Assembly (NCBI GenBank): GCA_037176905.1
Contig: JBBBWG010010335.1
Span: 1 to 21,885, forward strand
Origin: Azolla pinnata
Taxonomy: Eukaryota; Streptophyta; Polypodiopsida; Salviniales; Salviniaceae
Direction: 5' to 3'
Length of the DNA stretch: 21,885 bases
Of the stretch, positions 10,856 through 20,639 are shown in pieces; within the stretch, counting starts at the first letter, position 1; each line of letters starts with the position of its first letter. Position numbers and translations under genes: made by a program. Under the pieces are notes generated by a model that saw nothing but the letters and a program-made list of their open reading frames with translations, did no database searches and had not been told where the DNA came from.

Positions 10856-13800
10856 TCATGGGGGAGGGGTTGAGGATGCGGATAAAGACGAGGACACGCG
10901 ATGGACTTCGTCCTCGTGTGCCTGATAAACCCTTTGCAAGTTTGGCACCGATGAAGTTGTGGGGATGTCCTTGGGATCGGTAGCGCCGCCGCTCACGACG
11001 TTGTTCAACATGGTTGTGGACAAGGATCTCGGGATGATGGGCGCGGCTGGCGACAACGTGTTGCTCTTGACGCAGGGCGGCGTCAATATTGGGTTCATGC
11101 CAGCGACAGCTGTTGACGATGGCTGTAGCTTCACGGCCACGCCGGCCAGATTGATCTCCTTCGACGGCCGCAGATTGAGATCGAACGTGGGTGAGATCCG
11201 ACGCATTGACTGCTCGGCGTAGACCGACGTCCGCTTGCTCCTCTGCCTCACGCTCGTCCTCTGGCCTTCGCTCAAGCCTGCCAACTGCTCCACGCGAGCC
11301 TGTGCCCGAAACCGATCGGCCAACACGTTAGGAAGCTAAACCCTAAATCCCTAACCCTATAATTATACCCTGTGCGTGTATAAACCCTAATACTTAACCG
11401 GAAGTACTAAACCCTAATATTTAACCCGAAGTACTAAACCCTAATACTTAACCGGAAGTACTAAACCCTAATATTTAGCCAGAAGTACTAAACCCTAATA
11501 TTTAACCAGAAGCACTAAACGCTAATATTTAACCAGAAATACTAAACCCTAATATTTGGCCGGAAGTACTAAACCCTAATACTTCACCGGAAGTACTAAA
11601 CCCTAATATTTAATAACCGGCAGTACTAAACCCTAATTAACCCTCTCTGCAGGCTCGGACGGAAACATATTCGGAATCTTTGACCAAGGGAATCTCGGAA
11701 GCTTACAAGGCTGACTTTGATCTCGCCACGGCCTCTCGTGGTCATGTCGTTGAGTATCTCCGTGTCGCTCACCGACTTCCGCATGCTCTCGATCTTGCCC
11801 AGCCCTTGCATGTCCGCCTCCTGCAATAATTACAAGCCAATCGATCGAATGATCACGATGATCAGAACTCTGCGCAGCTCATAGTACTCCCGATCTCTGC
11901 TTATATGTATATACCTCGAGAGCTCTTTCGTGAGGAATGGCGGGCGCTTCTTCGTACTTGGCGGCGTCCAGCTCCCACAGATACTCCGCCTGGAAGTACC
12001 TGGGCAGCACGTACTGCCGGATGAGCACCAGCACGAAGACGGAGAGGGGGAAGAGGACGCCGACGCGGGGGATCCACGTGATGCCGAAGGTGACCACCAG
12101 GAAGATGACCTGGAAGATGGTGAAGGCGGCGATGGCCCGGAAGGGCACCATCTCCATGAAAGAAGCATGGAAGTCCTCGAAAACCCTAGACGAAAGGGAA
12201 GAGAAACACAGAGATGAGGCGGACGTGGAGAGAAACGTAAAGAGCTATGGCTATGGCGGATCGATCGATTGTACAGACTTGTATCGCCTGCTTGGGGCGG
12301 TGAGGATGAGGAGCAGGCGCTCGCAGAACTGGTTTCCCTGCACCGTCTCGAAGGCGATGTAGAAGAAGTAGCCCCAGAGCACGGAGACCGGGACCCACTT
12401 GATGAGCGGCATGGCGGCGATGCAGACGCCCATCATGACGGCCTGCAGCAGGTTGGTCAACCGCTGCTCGTTGACCGTCACCGGCAGCAGCAGGTCCACG
12501 TCCTTCTCCGGGTCAAACATGTGGGCCTCGACGGGGTCATCCACGCCGTACGCGTCGCGCTCGATGGACAGCTTGACGCTGGGGAGCGCCGTCAGATCTT
12601 TCAGCTGCAGGCCGCCACGACAGCAATATGGAAAAAAGTCAACGGCGCCGGCGTTCTGCAGGATCGGCCTCAGGTATCGGAAAGTCAACGGCCAGCCTTC
12701 TTGCCCTAATTCTTTTGACGGTTGCCATGGCCGAAACTTGCTGCAGCAGCAGCTGCTGCAACTTAAACCCTAAATCCTAAGCCCTAAACAACCCTAAAAC
12801 CCTAAACAACCCTAAAACCCTAAACAAGCCTAAAACCCTAAACAAGCCTAATGTCCTAAACACTAAACCCTAAACTCTAAACAACCCTAAAGCCCTAAAG
12901 CCTAAATCCTAAACAGCCCTAAACCCTAATCCTAAACCCTGCTCACCAGTTCCATCGACGTGTTGGGCCGCGCATCCTTGTACACGTCCTGCATCGACCC
13001 GTACAGCTCTCCCAGCGTCACCTTCTCCTCTAGCCCTTTCTTGGCGACTTCTACCAGCTTCTTCCGCAGCCTCTGCGCCCGCAGCCCCGATCACGAAGAA
13101 GACAGCAGTACCCACGGGTGAGTCGACTGTTCAATGAACCCTAATCTTGCCGATATTCGAAATCGACAGAGCTGGCCCCTTTGCCAAGATCTTGATTGTA
13201 TATATTTGTTTACCTGCTCGTTTAGCTTGGCTAGGCTCTTCGTATGCATGGGCGATTGGGGAACTAATCCGCTGCAGGGTGGAACTCCGATCAGCCCGCA
13301 AATGAGCACCTGCACCATTGCCGATCAGAGCTTTTCAGTCGAATTCCTTCAAGAATTCGACAATAATTTGGTGGCGCAGCGCACAAATTCGTCATAAATT
13401 AATTAGGGTTTGGCCTCGTGGTGATCGGCCATCCATGATCACATGAAATTATATCATTGATGATCTGCTGCAATCTCTGGTTTCAACAATATAAGATGGG
13501 GAGTATCGCTGCATATATACCATGAATCCGAGCAAGAACATGTCGTAATGATGGGCCGGAGGAGCCTGTAGATTGAACACCTCTTGCTCTGCCAATTGAG
13601 CGGCCACGCTGTGGTCGAAGATCATCAAGCAGGTGATGATGAAAGCCGGCAGCATGGCTGCGAAAATGTATGTGGTGGGAACTTCGCCCATCCCCTGATC
13701 ATCATAGGCATAGATCATCATAATACAATATAGAACCGCAGGACTGATTCATGCTTATGCACTAGATCACGATCATGGCTATGGCGCAAAATTAACGATC

Positions 13801-16538
13801 TGTGGATCATATCACTGTAATTACCTTGATTATGGACCATCGAGCTGAAACGAGCTCCCAGGCATTCGGGCTTTGAAGCCGTCGAGGCACGCCCAATGGC
13901 ATCGAATCATGAAACGAGTATGATACCCCCGTCCAAAGCACCACCATCAGAGGCACACCATAGTCAGAGAGAAGGGTTCTCATCCAACCTACAAAGATTC
14001 AGGACAAATCGTGAGTCTGTCGATCACGTTATCATTAAGTCCGTTATCTGTTTGTTTATTTTTTGTACTTTGGATGATTAGGCACACATCCCGCTCTTGT
14101 ATCTTGTCTCATGGGCCGATTTTGGTGTTAGAAGACGTTATTATAGCTTTCTTTCTTCCAACTACAATGAAGCTATGGCTTTAGGGTTTAGGGTTCAGTC
14201 GATTAGCGATAGGGAGTAACGAATCTAATCTGATAATATAGTCACATATATATTATACGTGCCTGTGCCGTATCGCCAAGTATGCGCCCTTCTGCTCTTC
14301 AACGCGGTAACTAGAAGGCCGAAGCAAAGGAGAAGGCCGAAGAAGCCATTGACGTAGCACCATGACTTTTGCAATGCGGCTTCGTCGAAGTGCCCCGCCA
14401 TACCGCTGTTCGGAGCCTTGAATTCATCCACCATCCCCTGGTCGGGTCAAGAGCAACAAATTAACAGGTACATATCGGCGTTAGAGTTAACAATTGACTA
14501 CTTAGGCTATTCTGATTTGGCGCATTTATTATGCTTACCGCAAGGAATAACTAGTATGTCATCAATACTTGGACCAATCCTTTCACAAATTCACAAAGAC
14601 CATGCAATAATTATATTGTGCGTCCTCTTAATGACTCCTCAAGCATAGCATTGAACCATATAAAAAATTAACGAGATTTTAGACTGGAACTTCGACATTA
14701 GCGTATAACTTCTTTTTTGTAATAGTTCCATAATTTCTTTTCTACACTCAGCAGTGATAGAATCATACTAGTTATCCCACTTATTCCCAATAGATAGAAT
14801 TACAAAAGTCGGTATGGTAGCTCACAACCTTGGATCGACCTGATTGGACACAATAATAATTAGTACTAGTAAGATCAAGTTTATTTTTCCGAACCTTGAT
14901 TGCTTGTTGTATGAAGAGTAAGGCAAGTATGGCCTCGAACATTTCACCGGAGATACGAGTGAAGCGCTTGGTGATGGAGCTGCCCCCAAGCACTGCGAAA
15001 GTGATGAGCATGAGACTCGTCCACACACAGATCCTACAACCAACGACACGTTATAAAGGAAGAGCAATTCTTCACAACGGGCTACCATGCGTGCATGCAT
15101 TGGTTTCCCCGTGCAAGAATGGGAAATCTCAAACATGAACTAAAAGAGCCTCATTGACGTCCTAAGGTTCATGATCACAATGTGTCAAGTGTTGGTTTCA
15201 TACCATGCGGCCCAAGGTATGAAGTGTGCTGCTCCAAGCCTCTTGTCTGACTTTGCAAACTTGTAGAGATCTGTGTAGACATACACTGTGGGCTCAGCTA
15301 TCCCTAGAATTATCAGCGGTTGACCTCCGATGATGGCATGGATTATCCCACACAATGCCGTCGATGTCAACGTATCGAATGCCGACAAAGCTCCATCTGA
15401 CATTTCAAATCATATGAACGAATTTTACTGACCAATATGCCTTAGCTCTTTAGATTCAATCATCCTAAGCCGTGATCAACAAATTTTCTGGCAATCAATG
15501 TAGAGTACCTGTGTTGATGTGCAGTTGCTCCCCAAAAACAATCACTTGTAGGGCAGTCGCAAAGAAGATGTAGATTGTGGGCGTCAAAATTCTGCGATGA
15601 ATAGGACGTCGATCAGCGATCATCCGGGTTTACATGGGCATGTGTCTTGCTTAGATTTACACAATCAATGGCCTGCGGCTCATCCGAGGGTATAAGGACG
15701 CAAACACAATCCGTAACAGTTGCAGTCATATATTGTGCGAAGAACAACCAACGATCTTGACTGGTCAAGATAGCGCTAATTATGCAAATTAAAAATGGTA
15801 TTCTAAAAATGGATCTCTCGATTACTCCCCATTGGATATACTCCTTGAAGATGCTAACCTACCACCATCGCCAATTCTGATCTAATTATCTCTGTAACTA
15901 CTACCCAATGACAATTTATGCCAATTTAGCACAAACAACCATTGATTAATTATTATGATAATTAATACATCCAGTTGTTTTAATTTGATCTAATCGTCAC
16001 TATTAGACACCTCAATCGATGAGATTAATTATGGGAACCAGCATGCTAATAATCGGTAATTAAGCATGTAATTAGCGCTGATAACGGGTGATTATAGAGC
16101 ATGTAAATCAGAACATGTCATCGGTGGTTCATCATATCATAACGAGTGACAAGCATGGGTTGCTAAGCATGCGATTAGTACCAATCATAGGTGAATAAGT
16201 ATGTGATGAGCACGATGAGTATTAACCATAGCCGATTACAAACATGTGTATTCAGGGGGGTGATTAGGCATGTGATTAGTGCTACTAGCTCATGATCGCT
16301 AATGGGGCTGATGGCGGGTGGGTGATCATGCCATTCGGGTCCTCATGATCCTGATTTACTTCTCGATTAATTGGTAATCAAGCCAAGAAAAATAGAAGTA
16401 CCTGAACCCCGTCGAGAATCCATTGGTCCAATCGAGTAGGTAGAACTTGGATCGGTTTCTTATGTCTGATATGACACCTTTCCATGGAGAGATTTTGAGG
16501 AGAACACTAATTATTAACGTGATGGCAGTGCCCCACAT
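10856..16538 (-). CDS. BOR-type borate exporter, SLC4-like, 13 coding exons
   Basis: Plasma-membrane borate transporter of the plant BOR/HCO3-transporter family, moving boron toward the xylem or out of cells. Exons: 16538-16402, 15591-15509, 15396-15204, 15033-14895, 14437-14263, 13988-13825, 13694-13521, 13309-13214, 13072-12947, 12604-12279, 12185-11915, 11820-11707, 11299-10856. All join in frame (813 aa; the family is usually about 700-740). Family motifs: [11 protein letters not shown] (about 36-46), GEQL (66-69), [15 protein letters not shown] (97-111), FDHSVA with Asp324, [10 protein letters not shown] (372-381), NEQR (474-477), [14 protein letters not shown] near 620. The W in the usual NQFWER is Cys523. 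Intron 5 has a GC donor. The ATG gives a hydrophobic start about ten residues longer than AtBOR1. The tail exon (667-813) is low-complexity and its junction is uncertain. No breaks seen; likely functional. Confidence 0.9.
11379..11652. repeat. 27-bp minisatellite with telomere-like core, ten units, in intron 12
   Basis: Units begin at 11379, 11406, 11433, 11460, 11487, 11514, 11541, 11568, 11595 and 11625. The spacing is 27 bp except for one 30-bp unit. Each carries ACTAAACCCTAATATTTAAC (or a close variant) followed by CGGAAGT. The core AAACCCTAA equals the plant telo box and is perfect in nearly every unit (unit 6 has AAACGCTAA). The array lies in the last intron of the borate transporter; plain telomere-like words also precede it (11335-11360). 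Confidence 0.93.
12762..12940. repeat. Interstitial telomere-like array in intron 9, 18-bp period
   Basis: Tandem CCCTAAA-type words fill most of the intron. The clearest part has units of CAACCCTAAAACCCTAAA starting at 12789, 12807, 12825 and 12843, then decays into CTAAACCCTAAACTCTAAAC and similar words up to the exon 9 donor. On the gene's sense strand this is TTTAGGG. Confidence 0.92.
14180..14193. repeat. Two telomere units TTTAGGGTTTAGGG in intron 5
   Basis: Two perfect plant telomere repeats on the plus strand, in the opposite orientation to the arrays in introns 9 and 12. They lie about 70 bp inside the intron from its donor. Confidence 0.85.
14261..14262 (-). other. Non-canonical GC splice donor of BOR intron 5
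   Basis: The sense strand reads GGCACAG|GCACGT at the donor and CTTTGTAG|GTTGGATG at the acceptor. Only this junction keeps the family reading YGTG-W-M-R in frame. The nearby GT (GGCAC|GTATAA) would shift the frame. GC donors with a strong AG|GC context are a known minority class. Confidence 0.75.
16050..16330. repeat. Degenerate GTGATTA/GCATGTGATTAG repeats in BOR intron 1
   Basis: Variants of GTGATTAAGCATGTGATTAGTGCT recur at irregular spacing (about 30-50 bp), for example near 16062, 16089, 16140, 16192 and 16261. Divergence is high, so only the word order identifies it. Confidence 0.55.
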
Positions 16539-16642
16539 TCTGCAATCGCTGTACTTGCAATCAAATTAATATTCTGATTACAAGCGCGTGTGCTAATAAT
16601 CGACTGATACTTGTTCTGATCCGTTCTGCTAATCTAGGAACA

Positions 16643-16650
16643 CTTATATA
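16643..16650 (-). promoter_or_regulatory. Candidate TATA box for the borate transporter
   Basis: TATATAAG on the minus strand lies about 105 bp upstream of the chosen ATG, which would give a leader of about 75 nt. It competes with a second candidate promoter near 17385. Which one is used cannot be settled here. Confidence 0.4.
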
Positions 16651-16859
16651 TGAGAATTAATGAGATCAATGAGTAATTACATACCAAGATTTCTAAGCGC
16701 TACAAAAGGCTCGATTATGGGGTGATTGGGCCTCGGTTGAGATCGATTTATGGTGAGATTAAGCTGGATACTAGAGGCATAATATAGATGGCTAGCCGAG
16801 GCACGAGAGTGGACACTAAGGAATGAGTGATTTGGGGGACTAACCCGGCCATAAGAGAT

Positions 16860-17350
16860 GGGAAGCAATCAGCAGGGTATTGCGATTAGGCGTGATGCTG
16901 GCGAGGGATTAAGATCGATTAGGGAGATGGTGTGGATGCGATTAAAGGCGCGGGTTGAGATTAGGGAATGGGGGGCACTGGGGGTGCGATGGATTAGAGG
17001 TGAAGGAAGATCAGTGTGGCAAAATTAGTGATTAAGGTGGGGATCTGGGTGTCACTAAGCTGGCGATCGATGCGAGATTAAGGAAGGTATGCACGCCAAA
17101 GTGATTAAGGTGCGCCAAATTAAAACGTGGCGGCCAATGAGAGATTAAGGAACGTAGATCTACGACAAGGCCGATGGGGATTCGGGTGTCATTAAGCCGG
17201 GTGACCAAGGAGGTATTATCTATATGGCAAGGTGATTAGAGTGTCATTAAGCCGGAGATGGATAGAGTAAAGGACGTAGCTGGGATTAGGGTGTAATTAA
17301 GCTGGTTGATCTACGAGAGATTAAGATAAGTACGGCCAAGTGATTAAGGC
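16860..17350. repeat. Degenerate GATTAAGG/GATTAGGG-rich repeats upstream of BOR
   Basis: GATTAAGG, GATTAGGG and near variants occur more than a dozen times. Longer repeated phrases are present: GGGTGTCATTAAGCCGG and variants near 17048, 17184, 17238 and 17287, and CCAA(A)GTGATTAAGG near 17097 and 17337. The sequence is purine-rich on the plus strand. Spacing is irregular, so this is a decayed array. Confidence 0.6.
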
Positions 17351-17379
17351 GGGGATGAATTGGCGGGGATGGCGGGATG

Positions 17380-17429
17380 TGTCTATATATATATGTGTGT
17401 GTGCGTGCTGACGTGGGTACACACGTGGC
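17380..17429 (-). promoter_or_regulatory. Alternative BOR promoter: TATA run with ACGT elements upstream
   Basis: On the minus strand a run of TATATATATA (about 17386-17395) is preceded upstream by GCCACGTG (17422-17429) and CCACGTCA (17409-17416). These resemble ABRE/G-box and as-1-like bZIP sites. The layout is promoter-like, but use would require an 800-nt leader or a leader intron. Confidence 0.3.
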
Positions 17430-17759
17430 AAGAGACAGCGCGTACGGAACGGGGAACGTACGGACGTGGGAGTGTCCAGCTAGGCGACAAAAAAAGATTC
17501 CTTCTAGAACCTTCGGCAGAAAAAGCCCTAAATTTTGGGCGGAGGGAGGCCTTTTTAAAGGCCCTAACTCTTGTTTCGGTTTTTTTGCCCGCCCTTGGGG
17601 CTCAGCTAAATATAGTTAGTTAAATTCAGTTGGCCTAACTCCGATCCCGGATTTGTCTTGGGGCCACCCCATCATTTTTCTTGAATTTTCTAAAGCTCAT
17701 TTGTGGTGTCTATTGTTTTTTCAACTGCCTTTTATTTTGCCCTTCCTTCGGCCCCAAAA

Positions 17760-17774
17760 GTCAACGGCGTTGAC
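17760..17774. promoter_or_regulatory. W-box palindrome GTCAACG-g-CGTTGAC
   Basis: Two TTGAC cores, one per strand, form 7-bp inverted arms around a single base. TTGAC(C/T) is the WRKY-binding W-box core. No gene can be attached to it, so the role is unknown. Confidence 0.35.
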
Positions 17775-17814
17775 ATTTGGTGGCATGCTGATCCCTCGTA
17801 ATCCAGCCAGCCAG

Positions 17815-17853
17815 CACCACCACCACCACTGTCATCATCATCATCATCATCAT
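17815..17853. repeat. Trinucleotide microsatellites (CAC)5 and (CAT)7
   Basis: CAC repeats at 17815-17829 are followed after three bases by seven CAT repeats at 17833-17853. Confidence 0.95.
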
Positions 17854-19130
17854 CTACCTCATACCATGAACGACTGTATCTATTATTCATATCTCATGTG
17901 TCGAACGCGCATCGAGCTCTCATAGTTGGGCGATGTCGGCAAGAAGAAGTTACAGAAGAAGACCACAACCCTGTGGAAAGCCCCATGTGTGTACATCGAC
18001 CGATCGGATTCGGATCGGACATCTGTCTCTTGCGCTCTCTCTGCTGCGCCCACGCCCGATTGCTATTCATGTAATGTTATTTTGTCAAACCAACCCCACC
18101 ACGAACGTGCATTTATAATCTGCATGGAAGAAAGAGAGGAAAAAATTTTAATGAGGGGGCGAAAATCCCTAATTCTAGCTATATGTGGGGTTTTCAATAA
18201 AGCTCACATGGTTTAGGCTTGTGCCCACTGACTTCTTCTGTTTGTTGCTTGCCGCCAGAGTTGATGAGCTCCTCTTGTGGTCCTCTAATCGCCTCCAACC
18301 GCCTAGAAGCTCAAGCTTGAGCTCGACGACAAGGTTATCCCGCAAGTGTATGGGGAAAGTACGCATCTTGTGCCCCCGATTCGCCTAACATGACAAACAT
18401 GTGGGCAAGGCCGAGCTCACACAAGCTATTTGATATTCCTTCGATCATTGTCCATTCATCAATTTTTCTAACATAATCCACGATCATGGACACATGCATC
18501 GATTGATTGGTCGATGAGATCGAGCGTTGGGACCATGGAAACCGCAAAGTTCCATTGTTGTGACCCAACTCCAGAGTCTCTTTCTTTCTTGTGGCCACTT
18601 CACACTGTCACGAATGACTAAGCGCACACGCTTTGCTTTTGTTTGTGCATTTTCAAACCACTAGCCCTATTCTTAACAAACAAGTCTCTCCCTCCCCATT
18701 TCACACTTGCTCTTAGGCCACCACGTTTCTATGCCACAAAAAGCAAACGCCGAGGGATATATTTATTCATGTGATGATCCAAGGGGCAAAAGGAAGCGAA
18801 TAATATAAAACCAACGGTACACCAAAAGTCAACTATGGAGGCTTGGATCCATTCTCATGCTTACATGTTCTGATCATCTCCACATTTTTCACTACTTCTT
18901 TCATGTTGTTTTGTGGTGCCGAGAGGAAAGAAGAAGATCGTTATGGCCTGCGCAACTGATAATATCGATTGATTTTCTAATGAATGATTCCTTTCTATGA
19001 CGACGCAATCAAGGTGGACAAGTCAGCTAAGCATGTTGAGGGGGTTAGCCAATCGATTTGTGGTTGAGTTTTGATTCGATGAAGACAAAACGACTTAGAT
19101 TACGCATATAGTGCACGGCATCATTCGTTC

Positions 19131-19190
19131 GCCGTCGAACCAAGTCAATTCTACAAGATATCTGCCATCGAACCGAGTCAATCCTAGAAG
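19131..19190. repeat. Two 27-bp direct repeats, 33-bp period
   Basis: GCCGTCGAACCAAGTCAATT... at 19131 and GCCATCGAACCGAGTCAATC... at 19164 match at about 23 of 27 positions, ending in CTASAAG. Confidence 0.8.
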
Positions 19191-19613
19191 GTGATTTGCT
19201 TTGTTTAGCGGCGTTACCTCAGTTAACTCCATTCAATGTAAAAAATAATGTCAACACTAGGACCTCCCCACAATTGCAACCAACCTGATGAATTCAACCA
19301 AACCCCTTTCCTATAGTTGGTCCAACATGTTCTAAATCTAACCGATGATAAGTCTAGTCTACGTATATTGTTGCTCTAAAACTAACCGACGATTAATCAT
19401 GTCTAAGCCTAACATTGATGCTCACTCTATTGTGATGCATTATTTTTGTCAGGAAATGATGTACGTTTTCAACCCTTCGATGAGTGAACTTCGACCTTTT
19501 CCTTGTGATGAATCATTCGACAATTGCTTTGAGCGTACGCAATGCATGTAATAATGTTCACATCAACTTCCACATAGTTGTGAGATTATTTGCAAACTGA
19601 GAAATAACTGTAG

Positions 19614-19641
19614 CATTCCACGGTTTTCTTGTTGTGGAATG
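19614..19641. repeat. Small perfect hairpin, 8-bp stem
   Basis: CATTCCAC (19614-19621) and GTGGAATG (19634-19641) enclose a 12-nt T-rich loop. No adjacent gene explains it. Confidence 0.5.
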
Positions 19642-20639
19642 TGACTGAATTCTATGTAATAATATTACATACTTTGATCATTTGAAAAAGTATCCATGGT
19701 CCTTATGACCGACCACGCATTCCTTACGGGCTTGTTCAATCAATGACGATATGTGGATGGATGTAACAGATGGGAGCAAATGAAACAAACACTCTTGGTG
19801 TATTAGACATTGAATGTTATTATGAAAAGAAGCCATAGAGGGTATTAAAAGGCTTCAGGTAAGAATTTACAACATCAAGGATGGAAAATTCTATTTTTCT
19901 ATCTCTTTGTGTTTGCATATGATTTAGCTTATTGACGAGCCCTCTAACCATAGGATTTCTCGTAGAAGCATTTTAGAAATGAGGTTGATCAGTTAAGAAG
20001 ATATAGTGTTTTGATCAAGTCTTCCAGCATTTGCTTCAGCACTTGCTTTTCTTGGCGTGCTCTTTTGCGGAGTGTGAGAAATATGTTTGATTTCACACGT
20101 TCTTATGCTTCTTGCCATGAGAACCATGTCGAATGGCACTACATAAAATGGTTCATATTGGAAGATTTTTTACATATGCATTATATACTACATCTTTTTC
20201 ACCATTTTTGTATCTTTTACTGCAAGAACCTTATCATTAACCGATCAAAATCTAGTGGTTTTATTTTTAATGTAGAAATAAAAAAAGGAAGAGTTCCAAG
20301 GATATGATGTTTGACCTCTTGCGCACAGAGTGCGTGTCACCCTAGCTTCACAATTTATTTAAAAAATGAGATATTCTTAGCATATGTACAAATGGTTCCC
20401 CTAGTAGCTCACCTAGGTCCTATTGCAAATGGATTACTAGATTGCAATTTAGAACTCAAATATTCTAGAATACTTGTAAAGATGTGAAAGTGGATCAATT
20501 ACCCATTTAGCCCCCTATTGTGATGCAGCTCGATGAAGAGATTCACCGGCTGTATGCGCACTACCAGTGTCAAGCTCTGTCATTGTTTAATCCTCCCTCG
20601 GATTGCCAGTACAGAGTTGTTCTGGGACCCTAATCCGAT

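Larger units (their letters stand above)
17430..20520. other. Long region without a supported gene
   Basis: Many short open frames exist on both strands (60-98 codons), but none shows a domain, signal peptide, conserved motif or coherent splicing pattern. The region contains the microsatellites, palindromes and short duplications listed separately. Between 17500 and 17560, GCCCTAAATTTTGGGC and GGCCTTTTTAAAGGCC form short inverted repeats. Confidence 0.5.

Noticed and set aside
11379..11652. CRISPR-like regular spacing
   Set aside because: The whole 27-bp unit repeats, so there are no unique spacers, and the array lies in a plant intron. It is a minisatellite.
11930..12709. Long plus-strand frames opposite BOR exons 10 and 11
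   Set aside because: They are antisense shadows of GC-rich coding exons. The minus-strand frames match the BOR family residue by residue.
16677..16868. 63-codon minus-strand frame as an extra 5' coding exon of BOR
   Set aside because: Splicing at its GTATGT donor to the exon 1 acceptor does not join in frame with the BOR start, and it lacks any BOR N-terminal similarity.
17360..17623. Overlapping 80-87-codon plus-strand frames
   Set aside because: They begin in a TATA/GTGT simple repeat, two frames overlap, and neither shows a family signal.
19660..19668. TAATATTAC, identical to the geminivirus origin nonanucleotide
   Set aside because: It does not sit in the loop of a GC-rich stem and has no Rep-like frame or iterons nearby. 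The flanking 8-bp AT palindrome is a chance-level structure.
20011..20307. 98-codon plus-strand frame
   Set aside because: It is Phe/His/Ile-rich as expected of AT-rich noncoding DNA, with no motif, signal peptide or upstream promoter that I can support.
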